The notes under the pieces are model-generated. The model did not search any database, was not told the origin of the DNA, and saw nothing but the letters and a program-made list of their open reading frames with translations. A stretch of 64,000 nt of DNA, taken from assembly GCF_000758305.1 (NCBI RefSeq), contig NZ_CP009458.1, forward strand, positions 744,001-808,000, written 5' to 3'. Every line of letters begins with the position of its first letter. Position 1 is the stretch's first letter. Source of the DNA: Cedecea neteri. GTDB taxonomy: Bacteria > Pseudomonadota > Gammaproteobacteria > Enterobacterales > Enterobacteriaceae. Both the position numbers and the translations under genes were made by a program. This document shows positions 25,568-34,590 of this stretch, piece after piece.

Positions 25568-26656
25568 TTAAGCCTGCTGGCAATCAGCAATGGCTGATAG
25601 AACGACATCGTGCGGTACTCCACCGCGCACTTCACTCTTCCCTATCGCCAGCGGCAGAATCAAACGCAGCTCACCGGCTAATACTTTTTTGTCACGCATC
25701 ATGTGGGGCATATACGCGTCAGGGGACATTTCCTGCGGCCCGTTAACCGGTAACCCGGCTCGTACCAGCAGCGCGATCACGCGCTGAACTTCTGCCTCAC
25801 TGAATTGACCCAGACGCTGAGCGGTACGCGCCGCCATCACCATCCCGGCAGCTACGGCTTCGCCATGCAGCCAGTTGCCATAGCCCATTTCAGCTTCAAT
25901 GGCATGGCCAAACGTATGACCCAGATTCAGTAAAGCACGTAAGCCGCTTTCTCGCTCGTCTGCGGCAACAACTTCGGCTTTCAGCTCACAACAACGACGA
26001 ATGCAATACGCCATTGCCTTGCCGTCCAGCCTCAACAATGCGTCGATATTCTCTTCCAGCCAGTCAAAGAACTCACCGTCCAGAATGATGCCGTATTTAA
26101 TAACTTCCGCCAGGCCCGAAGCCAGCTCCCGCGCAGGTAAAGTCGACAGGCAATCGAGATCCACCACAACCGAAGCCGGCTGGTAGAACGCGCCAATCAT
26201 ATTTTTACCAAGGGGATGGTTAACGGCCGTTTTGCCGCCAACGGAGGAATCCACCTGCGAAAGCAGTGTGGTAGGGACCTGGATAAAACGCACCCCGCGC
26301 TGATAGCTCGCTGCGGCAAAACCGGTTAAATCACCCACAACGCCACCGCCTAAAGCAATCAAGGTGGTGTCGCGACCGTGAGGTTTTTCCAACAGCGCCG
26401 TAAAGACGGTATCAAGCACCGCGAGGCTTTTAAACTGTTCGCCATCCGGAAGAATGACGGTATCCACTTTAACGCCTGCCTGTTCCAGAAGACCACGAAC
26501 CTTGTCCAGATAGAGCGGTGCAAGGGTTTCATTGGTAACCAGCATGGTCTGGTCGCCAGCCTTCAGCGGCCAAAAGGAAGCCGGGTCATTGAATAACCCG
26601 GCGGCAATGGTAATAGGGTAACTACGTTCCCCGAGAGTGACTGTCAGCCTCTCCAT
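25568..26656 (-). CDS. aroB: 3-dehydroquinate synthase
   Basis: 362 aa, the E. coli length. NAD- and metal-dependent enzyme that cyclises DAHP to 3-dehydroquinate, the second step of the shikimate pathway. Visible motifs are LPDGEQFKSLAVLD, ALGGGVVGDLTGFAAASYQR, VPTTLLSQVDSSVGGKTAVN and LLNLGHTFGHAIE (metal-binding His). It lies 58 bp downstream of aroK on the same strand, so two consecutive shikimate steps away are encoded together. Confidence 0.98.
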   Translation of the reverse strand: MERLTVTLGERSYPITIAAGLFNDPASFWPLKAGDQTMLVTNETLAPLYLDKVRGLLEQAGVKVDTVILPDGEQFKSLAVLDTVFTALLEKPHGRDTTLIALGGGVVGDLTGFAAASYQRGVRFIQVPTTLLSQVDSSVGGKTAVNHPLGKNMIGAFYQPASVVVDLDCLSTLPARELASGLAEVIKYGIILDGEFFDWLEENIDALLRLDGKAMAYCIRRCCELKAEVVAADERESGLRALLNLGHTFGHAIEAEMGYGNWLHGEAVAAGMVMAARTAQRLGQFSEAEVQRVIALLVRAGLPVNGPQEMSPDAYMPHMMRDKKVLAGELRLILPLAIGKSEVRGGVPHDVVLSAIADCQQA

Positions 26657-26714
26657 TACGCGGAGCCCACCTTATTGTTGCTTTGCCCGCAGGCGTTTCA
26701 TGATTAAGCCAGAA

Positions 26715-27236
26715 TCAGTTGCTTTCCAGCATATGGATGATCTGGTTTGCGACCACTTTGGCGCTTTGATCATCGGTGCGAATCGTGACATCTGCAATCT
26801 CTTCATACAGCGGATTGCGTTCGCCAGCCAGCGCTTCCAGCACTTCACGAGGTGGAGTCTCAACCTGCAGCAGCGGACGTTTTTTATCGCGCTGAGTACG
26901 TGCAAGCTGTTTCTCAATGGTGGTTTCAAGGTAAACCACTACGCCACGGGCGGAAAGACGATTGCGGGTTTCACGAGACTTCACGGAACCGCCGCCGGTA
27001 GCCAGCACGATGCCCTGTTTTTCAGTGAGTTCGTTGATGATTTTTTCTTCGCGATCGCGGAAGCCTTCTTCGCCTTCAACGTCGAATACCCAGCCCACAT
27101 CAGCTCCGGTACGTTTCTCAATCTCTTGATCAGAATCGAAAAATTCCATATTGAGTTGCTGAGCTAACTGACGCCCAATAGTGCTTTTGCCGGCACCCAT
27201 AGGCCCAACCAGAAAGATATTGCGTTTCTCTGCCAT
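26715..27236 (-). CDS. aroK: Shikimate kinase I
   Basis: 173 aa, the usual length. Phosphorylates shikimate to shikimate 3-phosphate with ATP. The Walker A motif GPMGAGKST is at residues 11-19; shikimate-binding DSDQEIEKRTGADVGW and VLATGGGSV follow, then the lid region TQRDKKRPLL. It is the first gene of the aroK-aroB-damX-dam-rpe-gph-trpS operon. The main promoter should lie in the 319 bp upstream. Confidence 0.98.
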   Translation of the reverse strand: MAEKRNIFLVGPMGAGKSTIGRQLAQQLNMEFFDSDQEIEKRTGADVGWVFDVEGEEGFRDREEKIINELTEKQGIVLATGGGSVKSRETRNRLSARGVVVYLETTIEKQLARTQRDKKRPLLQVETPPREVLEALAGERNPLYEEIADVTIRTDDQSAKVVANQIIHMLESN

Positions 27237-27555
27237 TTTTTCGGTACTACTAAGACAATTCGTTGATGATAAACCCGCCCGGTAACAACTTGCTGCGGCG
27301 AGACATGAACTGAAACCTCATAAGCGTGAGTTCGAGAATCAGACTAAAAATTATCTCAACACTCAAGGGGGTTTGGCAACCGAATAAATCACCTGGCGCC
27401 CGGCTCGGGACGAAAAGCGTGCGCCAGCTTTACCGGCCACAGGCTCTTAATACCCAGCCTCCCGAAACGGTACACCTTGTAAGCTAATTCCTCTCTGCCG
27501 TCAAACACCTGGGCGCTGTTTGGCAGAAAAACCCGCAGGCTGAAGAGGAAAGACG
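27237..27555. other. Intergenic region between hofQ and aroK (aroK promoter region)
   Basis: 319 bp without a credible gene. It lies downstream of hofQ and upstream of aroK on the minus strand, so it should carry the hofQ transcript end and the aroK promoter. The aroK-proximal half is AT-rich; the hofQ-proximal half (about 27390-27550) has ordinary coding-like composition but no supported frame. No clear terminator or repeat was seen. Confidence 0.6.
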
Positions 27556-28803
27556 CTAAGGCAACGCAATCAACCTGGGCGTGATGAACACGACTAATTC
27601 CCGACGTTGCTGCTTTTTCCCGTCGTGCCGGAACAATTGGCCGATAAAAGGAATATTTCCAAGTAAAGGAACGCTATCCCGGGTGTGGTTGTTCTGCTGC
27701 TGGAAGATTCCGCCTAATGCCAGCGTCTCACCATCCTTCACCTCGACCTGCGTTTCAATCTCTTGCTTATCAATGGAGAGCGCTTCCCCATCTGCGTGCT
27801 GGATGCTGCGTCCTGGCATATTTTGGCTGATGCGAAGCTGCAGGCGAATGGTTCCGTGGTGACTTATCGTCGGCATGACCTCCATACCCAACACTGCCTC
27901 CTTAAATTCCACCGACGTGGCTTCATTTTTGCCATTAGAGACTTGATAGGGAATTTCTGTGCCCTGTTTGATGCTGGCAGACTGTTGGTGTGCTACCAGC
28001 AGGCGTGGGCTGGCGATGATTTCCAACTGCTGTTGCTGTTCAAGCGCGCTGAGCTCCAGCTCAAGCATCCGGCCGTTAATGCGGCCAATATTAAACCCCA
28101 CTGTCGTGGTTGCCGCTTTCACCGCTAACTCACTTGAGACGGTTGTGGTTTGGTATTGCCCTGATGCAGTTTCACCTGCCGGAGCACTCCACTTCACGCC
28201 GAGCTCGCGTAGCTTGTCCTGGTTAATGGTGACAATATGCGCGGACAGTTCGACCTGCCCCATCGATACATCCATATCTTTAATCCAGGCCGCAACGCGT
28301 TTTTGTGCCTGCTGGCTGTCGCGGACTACAAGCCGATTTGTGCGCTTATCTACGGTAATGCTGCCCCTTGGCCCAAGCAGTTTTTCTTCATTAGCTTTGA
28401 TCCCTGCAGCAAGGTCGGCCACTTCAGCGTAGCGCGGCGTATAAACCGCTTGTACCAACGGCTGATCGAGCGCTTTTTGCTTACGAGCGGCCTCTTGCTG
28501 AGCTCGCCGTTGCGCCGGATCCTGTTTTTGCTGGATTTGAAGAATATTGCCCGTCTTAGATGAAGTCAGGTTTGCCAATCTGAGTACCTGTTGGAAAGCC
28601 TGCTCCCATGGCACATCAGCCAAACGTAGCGAGAGATTTCCCACCACCTCAGGCGCAATCATCACGTTGAAGTTTTGCTGCTCGGCCAACGCCTGCAGAA
28701 CCTGCACGACCGGCGTTTCATCTAACGTCAGAGTAACGCGATCGTTCGCCCGCCCCATCAGGGACGTCAGTATCAGTACGCTTCCCACGATATGCCTTAT
28801 CAT
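27556..28803 (-). CDS. hofQ: HofQ, outer-membrane secretin homologue (DNA-uptake/type IV pilus type)
   Basis: 415 aa (E. coli 412). Secretin of the PilQ/ComE family, thought to form an outer-membrane pore for DNA uptake. A signal peptide (MIRHIVGSVLILTSLMGRA) precedes a secretin N-terminal domain (VIAPEVVGNLSLRLADVPWE) and the C-terminal secretin domain (LLVAHQQSASIKQGTEIPYQ, LALGGIFQQQ, VPLLGNIPFIGQLFR, RELVVFITPRLI). ATG at 28803 follows GAGGAA. Its first 86 bp overlap the end of hofP. E. coli homologues support use of DNA as nutrient; natural competence here is unproven. Confidence 0.92.
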   Translation of the reverse strand: MIRHIVGSVLILTSLMGRANDRVTLTLDETPVVQVLQALAEQQNFNVMIAPEVVGNLSLRLADVPWEQAFQQVLRLANLTSSKTGNILQIQQKQDPAQRRAQQEAARKQKALDQPLVQAVYTPRYAEVADLAAGIKANEEKLLGPRGSITVDKRTNRLVVRDSQQAQKRVAAWIKDMDVSMGQVELSAHIVTINQDKLRELGVKWSAPAGETASGQYQTTTVSSELAVKAATTTVGFNIGRINGRMLELELSALEQQQQLEIIASPRLLVAHQQSASIKQGTEIPYQVSNGKNEATSVEFKEAVLGMEVMPTISHHGTIRLQLRISQNMPGRSIQHADGEALSIDKQEIETQVEVKDGETLALGGIFQQQNNHTRDSVPLLGNIPFIGQLFRHDGKKQQRRELVVFITPRLIALP

Positions 28804-29134
28804 TGATTCCTCCCTGTATTTTCCAGTGGTAGTAGCGCCCTTCGCAGGCACCTTTGAGCGAAACTCTCAGTTGCCGCTCAAGAAGCGTGGTCACCTGCAC
28901 ATCTGGCTCCAGAAACAAACCTTCTTTTACCCTTTGCCAGCGTTTCCCCGAGAATTGCATTAAGGCAATGCTTTCTGCAGAACCCGTCGGGTAAAACACG
29001 CCACGCAACTGCCAGCTATCCAGGCGCTTAAGCAGCGCTTCACAAGGCGATGCGGGCAAAAGAAAGGGATTACGCGGCAACGCCTGCAGCGGCGCACTGA
29101 GCACGGCCAGTAACATCCAGCTAACGACTTTCAT
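28718..29134 (-). CDS. hofP: HofP, pilus-assembly-type lipid/periplasmic protein
   Basis: 138 aa (E. coli about 134), the PilP-like position in the hof operon. A signal peptide (MKVVSWMLLAVLSAPLQAL) is followed by NPFLLPASPCEALLKRLDSW, LRGVFYPTGSAESIALMQFS and KRWQRVKEGLFLEPDVQVTT, a PilP-like beta domain. Sequence conservation in this family is low, so the call rests mainly on length, signal peptide and order. The stop lies 86 nt inside hofQ and the start is 14 bp inside hofO. Confidence 0.82.
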   Translation of the reverse strand: MKVVSWMLLAVLSAPLQALPRNPFLLPASPCEALLKRLDSWQLRGVFYPTGSAESIALMQFSGKRWQRVKEGLFLEPDVQVTTLLERQLRVSLKGACEGRYYHWKIQGGINDKAYRGKRTDTDVPDGAGERSRYSDVR

Positions 29135-29591
29135 CGGTAAACTCCAGAGTGATCACAACCCGCACATGTTCCCCGGCTTCGCTCAAGATAAAGGTCGGCA
29201 GTTTCAGGCTGGCATAGCCGGCCAACGCCCTAAAAAACGGCGGCACTCTGGGCCAGGGAAGCAGGATTTCCAACGTTGAATGTCGCGAATCGGGCTGCCA
29301 CTTCACCAGTCTCCCGCCAGACCGTTTTATAGCCTCCATGGCGGAAAACACCTCCAGAGGAACGCTATCAGGCAGCGGCTCTGGCTTCGGCAAAGCTGCG
29401 ATTTGCCGCTGCAGGGAAAGCACATGCTGCCAGCGCTGCTGATAGTGCGGTTCTTGCGTCCGCAACTCTTGCCGCAGGGGCCAAATCCACAGCCACAAAC
29501 AGATTAACGCGGTGGCAAAAAGGCACCCCAACAGGCTCAAAACCCGATATGCAACATGCCCATCCATAAGGCGATCCAGGTTATTCAGCAT
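29121..29591 (-). CDS. hofO: HofO, PilO-like inner-membrane protein
   Basis: 156 aa. One transmembrane helix near the N-terminus (YRVLSLLGCLFATALICLWL) precedes a coiled-coil stretch (QELRTQEPHYQQRWQHVLSL) and a small alpha/beta domain. This is the plan of PilO-type pilus alignment proteins. It overlaps hofN by 11 bp and hofP by 14 bp. The name rests on operon order and architecture. Confidence 0.82.
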   Translation of the reverse strand: MLNNLDRLMDGHVAYRVLSLLGCLFATALICLWLWIWPLRQELRTQEPHYQQRWQHVLSLQRQIAALPKPEPLPDSVPLEVFSAMEAIKRSGGRLVKWQPDSRHSTLEILLPWPRVPPFFRALAGYASLKLPTFILSEAGEHVRVVITLEFTDESR

Positions 29592-30129
29592 GTTCGCCCC
29601 CCATGGGGGTCAAGGTGAAGGTAAAGACCAGACCTTTGCCTTTTTCATCACGCAGCTCTCCAGGCTTGACCTTGAACGCTCCTGGTAAATCGGCCAGAAC
29701 TGCCTCAAACCGATCCAGTTCTCGTGCATCGCCCGCCACGCCGGAGATGGTTGCGCTTTCATTTTGCCAACTAACCCTCTGCAGCCAGCTATTTTCAGGC
29801 AACCGTGAGGCCAGCATATTCAGCACATTTTCCCAGCGTGAAATATTGTCTTTCCGCGTCACCTCCGCCTGCAAGATCGCCAGCCGCTGCTGACGCGCCT
29901 TCAACTCTTTTTGTTGACGCGATAACAGCGCCTTCAGGGCGGATTCCTGCACCTCCAACTGGGTAGCCTGAGCCTGTTGCCAGCGCACTTTTACGGCGAG
30001 AGAATGGGTCCAAAGCAGCATAGACCCCGTAATCAAAAGCACGCCAAACAACAGAATGCAGCCCCAGATTTTGAGCCGATGCCGGCGTCTCAGCGGCCGC
30101 CACGGCAGGAGATTTATCAGCGGCATCAT
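29581..30129 (-). CDS. hofN: HofN, PilN-like inner-membrane protein
   Basis: 182 aa. The N-terminal INLLPWRPLRRRHRLK is the PilN signature that contacts the PilM-type cytoplasmic partner. One transmembrane helix follows (IWGCILLFGVLLITGSMLLW), then a coiled coil (QATQLEVQESALKALLSRQQ) and a C-terminal domain. Its start shares one base with the hofM stop (TAATG) and its end overlaps hofO. It is probably an inner-membrane assembly component together with HofM and HofO. Confidence 0.86.
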   Translation of the reverse strand: MMPLINLLPWRPLRRRHRLKIWGCILLFGVLLITGSMLLWTHSLAVKVRWQQAQATQLEVQESALKALLSRQQKELKARQQRLAILQAEVTRKDNISRWENVLNMLASRLPENSWLQRVSWQNESATISGVAGDARELDRFEAVLADLPGAFKVKPGELRDEKGKGLVFTFTLTPMGGEHAE

Positions 30130-30944
30130 TAGCGTTCGGATCCCAGGGCCAGCCCCAATGCGAGTGTATAAAGTTCACCGTGACGCGGCAGAGGTGGTAG
30201 CTGGCGGACAATGGGTTGCCACGCATTCAGTTTTTCTGCTCCGGCAGGACAAGTGCTTTCAACGTCGGCATGACTAAAGGCAATGTCGCAGGCGCTGGCC
30301 TCTAGTTGCTGACACAGGGCCGGGAAATCCACAGCCTGCCGTTTATCCAACCAGCCGGAGCGTTCGCGATTATTCACTGACGCCCACAGCCAGTAGCCTC
30401 GCTCTTCATGAACAAGAAAACGACAGTGTGCTGGATAGCAACCCTGAGGCAAGGCGCTCAGAATTTTGTCTCCCGGCGTTATCGTCCGGGGAAAGAGATT
30501 CATACTGGCAAAAATGGCCTGCAGTGCAGCAATATCCGCCTGTTTCACCGCCGTCACGCAAAATGATGAATCCTCCGTCAGGTAGTCATAACAGAGTTGC
30601 TCCGTGGGCATTTGTAGCTGGCGAGCCGTTGCACCCGCGATATACTTTTCTTGAGCTGATTCCTGCAATCGCCGTGGCGGTCTGGGTACCTGACGTTGCA
30701 AAGCCCGCTGTGCCGGAAAACCAACCCGCAGATGATGGCGCACCGGGATTTCTTTACGCCATGCAGCAAGTGCCTCGCGCAGGGTGTCAGGTTCGGGTAA
30801 CATGCCGTCCGCAAGTGTTTGTTTCGGGAAAGGTAAATACCACCAATGGCGCAACTGCCACCCTTGCCGGTGCCACTGTACCGCCGCGGCACGTACACCT
30901 TCCGCCTGGATATCCAGGCCAATCCGCCAACCAGGAAACATCAT
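30129..30944 (-). CDS. hofM: HofM, PilM-like cytoplasmic ATPase-fold protein
   Basis: 271 aa (E. coli 259 or so). PilM/ComA-type actin-fold protein expected to bind HofN at the membrane. The N-terminus WRIGLDIQAEGVRAAAVQWH is the first phosphate-loop strand; VRHHLRVGFPAQRALQRQVP follows. The start may be ATG 30944 or the next codon. It is the first gene of the hofMNOPQ operon and divergent from mrcA, with 139 bp between them that should hold both promoters. Confidence 0.85.
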   Translation of the reverse strand: MMFPGWRIGLDIQAEGVRAAAVQWHRQGWQLRHWWYLPFPKQTLADGMLPEPDTLREALAAWRKEIPVRHHLRVGFPAQRALQRQVPRPPRRLQESAQEKYIAGATARQLQMPTEQLCYDYLTEDSSFCVTAVKQADIAALQAIFASMNLFPRTITPGDKILSALPQGCYPAHCRFLVHEERGYWLWASVNNRERSGWLDKRQAVDFPALCQQLEASACDIAFSHADVESTCPAGAEKLNAWQPIVRQLPPLPRHGELYTLALGLALGSER

Positions 30945-31083
30945 GGTTTCGATCTCCTTATCCGGATGATAAACAGCCCTGACCCCGAAACAGTAACGGG
31001 TATATCAAAGCTCCTGGCTTGCCTTTATACTACCGCGCGGTTGTTTAGAAACTGCCCAATTGAAACCTGATGGGAAATTTAAG

Positions 31084-33636
31084 GTGAAGTTCGTAAAGTA
31101 TTTATTAATCCTTGCAGTCTGTTGCGTTCTGCTGGGAGCTGGCTCGATTTACGGTTTATACAAATACATCGAGCCCCAGCTGCCCGACGTGGCAACATTG
31201 AGAGATGTGCGGCTGCAGATTCCAATGCAGGTTTACAGCGCTGACGGCGAGCTGATCGCTCAGTACGGCGAAAAACGCCGTATTCCACTGACCCTGAACC
31301 AGATCCCTCCGGTGATGGTAAAAGCGTTTATCGCGACAGAAGACAGCCGCTTTTACGAGCACCACGGCGTTGACCCGGTGGGCATCTTCCGTGCTGCAAG
31401 CGTAGCGCTGTTCTCGGGCCATGCTTCTCAGGGCGCAAGTACCATTACGCAGCAGTTGGCGCGTAACTTCTTCCTTAGTCCCGAACGCACCCTGATGCGT
31501 AAAATTAAGGAAGCGTTTCTTGCGGTTCGCATTGAACAGATGCTGAACAAAGACGAGATCCTTGAGCTCTACCTGAACAAAATCTACCTCGGTTACCGCG
31601 CCTATGGCGTCGGCGCTGCCGCTCAGGTTTACTTCGGCAAAACGGTCGATCAGCTGACCCTGAGCGAGATAGCGGTGATTGCCGGGCTGCCTAAAGCGCC
31701 GTCAACGTTTAACCCGCTGTACTCCATGGATCGTTCAACGGCACGTCGTAACGTGGTGCTGTCGCGTATGCTGAGCGAAGGTTACATCAGCCAAAGCCAG
31801 TACGATGAAGCGCGCAGTCAGCCGATTGACGCCAGCTATCACACGCCTGAAATCGCCTTCTCAGCGCCATACCTTTCAGAGCTTGTGCGTCAGGATATGG
31901 TCGCCCGCTACGGCGATAAAGCCTACGAAGATGGCTACAAGGTTTACACCACGCTGAGTCGTAAAATTCAGCAAGGTGCCCAGGAAGCCGTTCGCAACAA
32001 CGTCATGGCCTACGATATGCGCCATGGCTACCGCGGCCCATCTAATGTGCTGTGGAAAGTGGGAGAAAGCGCGTGGGATAAGAAAAAAATCACCGACTCG
32101 CTGAAAAATCTCCCGGTCTATGGCCCATTATTCCCGGCGGTTGTCACCCGTGCCACGCCTGATGAAGCATCGGCGATGCTGGCCGACGGCAGCTCCGTTT
32201 CGCTGGGTATGGAAGGCATGCGCTGGGCGCGTCCGTATCGTTCCGACACCGCGCAAGGCGCTACGCCACGCAAAGTAACGGACGTGGTACAGGCCGGACA
32301 GCAGATTTGGGTACGCAAGGTGGACGATGCCTGGTGGCTTAGCCAGGTGCCTGACGTTAACTCGGCGCTAGTTTCGCTCAATCCACACGATGGCGCCGTG
32401 CTGGCGCTGGTCGGCGGTTTTGACTTTAACCAAAGCAAGTTCAACCGTGCGACCCAGGCACTGCGGCAGGTTGGTTCAAACATCAAGCCATTCCTGTATA
32501 CCGCGGCAATGGACAAAGGCCTGACGCTGGCGAGCATTCTTAATGATGTGCCGATTTCACGCTGGGATGCCGGGGCGGGTTCCGACTGGCGACCGAAGAA
32601 CTCTCCGGCCCAATACGCCGGGCCGATCCGTCTGCGTCAGGGGTTGGGCGAGTCCAAGAACGTGGTGATGGTACGAGCAATGCGGGCGATGGGCGTCGAT
32701 TATGCCGCTGAATATCTGCAGCGCTTTGGCTTCCCTGCCGCAAATATTGTTCATACCGAATCACTGGCGCTGGGCTCCGCCTCATTTACGCCAATGCAGG
32801 TTGCCCGCGGTTACTCCGTCATGGCAAACGGCGGCTTCCTGGTTGATCCTTACTACATCACCAAAATTGTCGATGACGCAGGGAACACCGTGTTTGAGAC
32901 GAAGCCCAAAGTTGCCTGCGCCAGCTGTGATATTCCGGTCATTTACGGTGATACGCCGAAATCAACGGTACTGGAAAACCAGGACGTAGAAGACGTTGCC
33001 GTCTCGCAAACGCCGCAAAACAGCAGCGTGCCAATGCCGCAACTGGAGCAGGCTAACAGCGCTCTGGTAGCAAAAGCGCAAGGTGAGGAGTACGCCCCAC
33101 ACGTGATCAACACGCCGCTGGCGTTCCTGATCAAAAGCGCGCTTAACAGCAACATTTATGGTGAACCAGGCTGGCAGGGAACCGGCTGGCGCGCTGGCCG
33201 TGATTTGAAGCGTAAGGATATCGGCGGCAAAACCGGGACAACCAACAGTTCGAAAGACGCCTGGTTCTCCGGCTACGGTCCGGGCGTGGTCACGTCGGTC
33301 TGGATTGGCTTCGACGATCATCGCCGCGACCTTGGCCGCACCACAGCTTCAGGTGCAATTAAAGATCAGATTTCCGGCTACGAAGGCGGCGCAAAGAGCG
33401 CCCAGCCGGCGTGGGATGATTTCATGAAAATTGCTCTGTCAGGCGTGCCAGAAGAGCCAATGACACCTCCACCAGGGATCGTCACCGTCAATATTGACCG
33501 GAGTACCGGGCAGTTAGCCAACGGCGGCAACAGTCGTGAAGAGTATTTCATCGAAGGCACGCAGCCTACGCAGCAGGCCGTGCATGAAGTAGGCACGACG
33601 CTTATTGATAACGGGGAAGAGCACGAGTTGTTCTAA
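31084..33636 (+). CDS. mrcA: Penicillin-binding protein 1A (bifunctional transglycosylase/transpeptidase)
   Basis: 850 aa from GTG 31084, exactly the E. coli PBP1A length. Inner-membrane enzyme that polymerises and cross-links peptidoglycan. One N-terminal transmembrane anchor (FVKYLLILAVCCVLLGAGSI) precedes the GT51 domain (EDSRFYEHHGVD, GASTITQQLARN, KIKEAFLAVRIE) and the transpeptidase with nucleophile S465 in VGSNIKPF and KTGTTNSS near the end. An upstream in-frame start at 31060 exists, but GTG matches the family start. Divergent from hofM; a terminator shared with nudE follows. Confidence 0.98.
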   Translation: MKFVKYLLILAVCCVLLGAGSIYGLYKYIEPQLPDVATLRDVRLQIPMQVYSADGELIAQYGEKRRIPLTLNQIPPVMVKAFIATEDSRFYEHHGVDPVGIFRAASVALFSGHASQGASTITQQLARNFFLSPERTLMRKIKEAFLAVRIEQMLNKDEILELYLNKIYLGYRAYGVGAAAQVYFGKTVDQLTLSEIAVIAGLPKAPSTFNPLYSMDRSTARRNVVLSRMLSEGYISQSQYDEARSQPIDASYHTPEIAFSAPYLSELVRQDMVARYGDKAYEDGYKVYTTLSRKIQQGAQEAVRNNVMAYDMRHGYRGPSNVLWKVGESAWDKKKITDSLKNLPVYGPLFPAVVTRATPDEASAMLADGSSVSLGMEGMRWARPYRSDTAQGATPRKVTDVVQAGQQIWVRKVDDAWWLSQVPDVNSALVSLNPHDGAVLALVGGFDFNQSKFNRATQALRQVGSNIKPFLYTAAMDKGLTLASILNDVPISRWDAGAGSDWRPKNSPAQYAGPIRLRQGLGESKNVVMVRAMRAMGVDYAAEYLQRFGFPAANIVHTESLALGSASFTPMQVARGYSVMANGGFLVDPYYITKIVDDAGNTVFETKPKVACASCDIPVIYGDTPKSTVLENQDVEDVAVSQTPQNSSVPMPQLEQANSALVAKAQGEEYAPHVINTPLAFLIKSALNSNIYGEPGWQGTGWRAGRDLKRKDIGGKTGTTNSSKDAWFSGYGPGVVTSVWIGFDDHRRDLGRTTASGAIKDQISGYEGGAKSAQPAWDDFMKIALSGVPEEPMTPPPGIVTVNIDRSTGQLANGGNSREEYFIEGTQPTQQAVHEVGTTLIDNGEEHELF

Positions 33637-33650
33637 CCCGAGCCAAAATA

Positions 33651-33676
33651 AAAAGGGCCGCTAAGCGGCCCTTTTT
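33651..33676. terminator. Bidirectional terminator between mrcA and nudE
   Basis: AAAAGGGCCGC, TAA, GCGGCCCTTTT(T) is a perfect 11-bp stem with A and T flanks, so it can terminate both mrcA (plus) and nudE (minus). Confidence 0.93.
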
Positions 33677-33694
33677 ATTCTTTTGCAGTCAGAT

Positions 33695-34255
33695 TTACAG
33701 TCGACCCTGTTGCCTTAACCATTCGCGAACAAGGAACAAAGCGCTGACGTTACGCGCCTCGCTGAAATCATCTTCATTGAGCAAATCCATCATTTTCGCC
33801 AGCGGCCACCGTACCTGCGGCAGTTCTTCCGGCTCGTCCCCTTCAAGCGATTCGGGATACAGATCTTCTGCAACCACAATGTTCATTTTGCTCGAAAAAT
33901 AGGACGGTGCCATCGTCAGCGTTTTCAAAAACGTCAGCTCGTTCGCGCCAAAACCCACTTCTTCTTTCAGCTCGCGGTTGGCGGCCTCAAACACCGTTTC
34001 ACCCGGGTCGATCAGCCCTTTAGAAAACCCTAGCTCATAGGATTCTGTGCCAACCGCGTATTCACGGATTAAGATCAAGTGGTCATCAACAACAGGTACT
34101 ATCATGACCGCCTCACGTGAAGACGGTTTCATACGTTCGTAGACGCGGCGAACGCCATTGCTAAATTCCAGATCCACCGTTTCGACGTTAAAAAGCCGCG
34201 AACGCGCCACGGTTTCGACATTTAAAATCGTTGGTTTTATTAGTGATTTGCTCAT
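33695..34255 (-). CDS. nudE: ADP compounds hydrolase NudE (Nudix)
   Basis: 186 aa, the E. coli length. Hydrolyses ADP-ribose, Ap3A and NADH. A perfect Nudix box runs from G80 (GLIDPGETVFEAANRELKEE, then VGF to 102), matching GX5EX7REUXEEXGU. ATG at 34255. It is convergent with mrcA and divergent from igaA; an 18-bp perfect palindrome sits 35 bp upstream of its start. Confidence 0.97.
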   Translation of the reverse strand: MSKSLIKPTILNVETVARSRLFNVETVDLEFSNGVRRVYERMKPSSREAVMIVPVVDDHLILIREYAVGTESYELGFSKGLIDPGETVFEAANRELKEEVGFGANELTFLKTLTMAPSYFSSKMNIVVAEDLYPESLEGDEPEELPQVRWPLAKMMDLLNEDDFSEARNVSALFLVREWLRQQGRL

Positions 34256-34590
34256 GTGGCCGGGATCAACAGTGAAAGAGGTAAGTTATTGTGCGGCATG
34301 CCGCACATATCGTGCAACGAGCATTGGCTATTATTTACATTTTTGTAACTTCTATTGAGCCAAAACACGCAATGCAGCCCCCTGTCAAGGCAGGTACTAT
34401 TGAATAGGAATTTACTTGTATTTCGGACGAAGTCGCTTTGCTAACATTGTGTTACTGTAGGCCGGTCGCCTTAAAAACAGCTCAAGTTTGCAGCTTTACC
34501 TGCCGATAATGACTTCTGGCGTCTTAACCTTTTGAAAGGCCGATCTTTTGCCGATTTTGATGAAAAAGACGATTGTTTGATGGGGAAAGC
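34256..34590. other. Intergenic region between nudE and igaA
   Basis: 335 bp without a credible gene, AT-rich in the middle. It must hold the divergent promoters of nudE and igaA. It contains the perfect palindrome at 34290-34307 and otherwise no structure I can name. Confidence 0.6.
34290..34307. promoter_or_regulatory. 18-bp perfect palindrome upstream of nudE
   Basis: TGTGCGGCATGCCGCACA is self-complementary over 18 bp. It is 35 bp upstream of the nudE start, where a repressor or activator dimer could act. It is GC-rich within an AT-rich region, which makes chance less likely. No known regulator consensus is recognised. Confidence 0.45.

Noticed and set aside
28718..28803. Frameshift at the hofP-hofQ junction
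   Set aside because: Both frames are complete, with proper starts and stops and near-normal lengths; a long overlap explains it better than a sequencing error.
31060..31083. Longer mrcA start eight codons upstream
   Set aside because: The GTG at 31084 gives exactly the E. coli length of 850 aa and its start sequence; the extension is not family-like.
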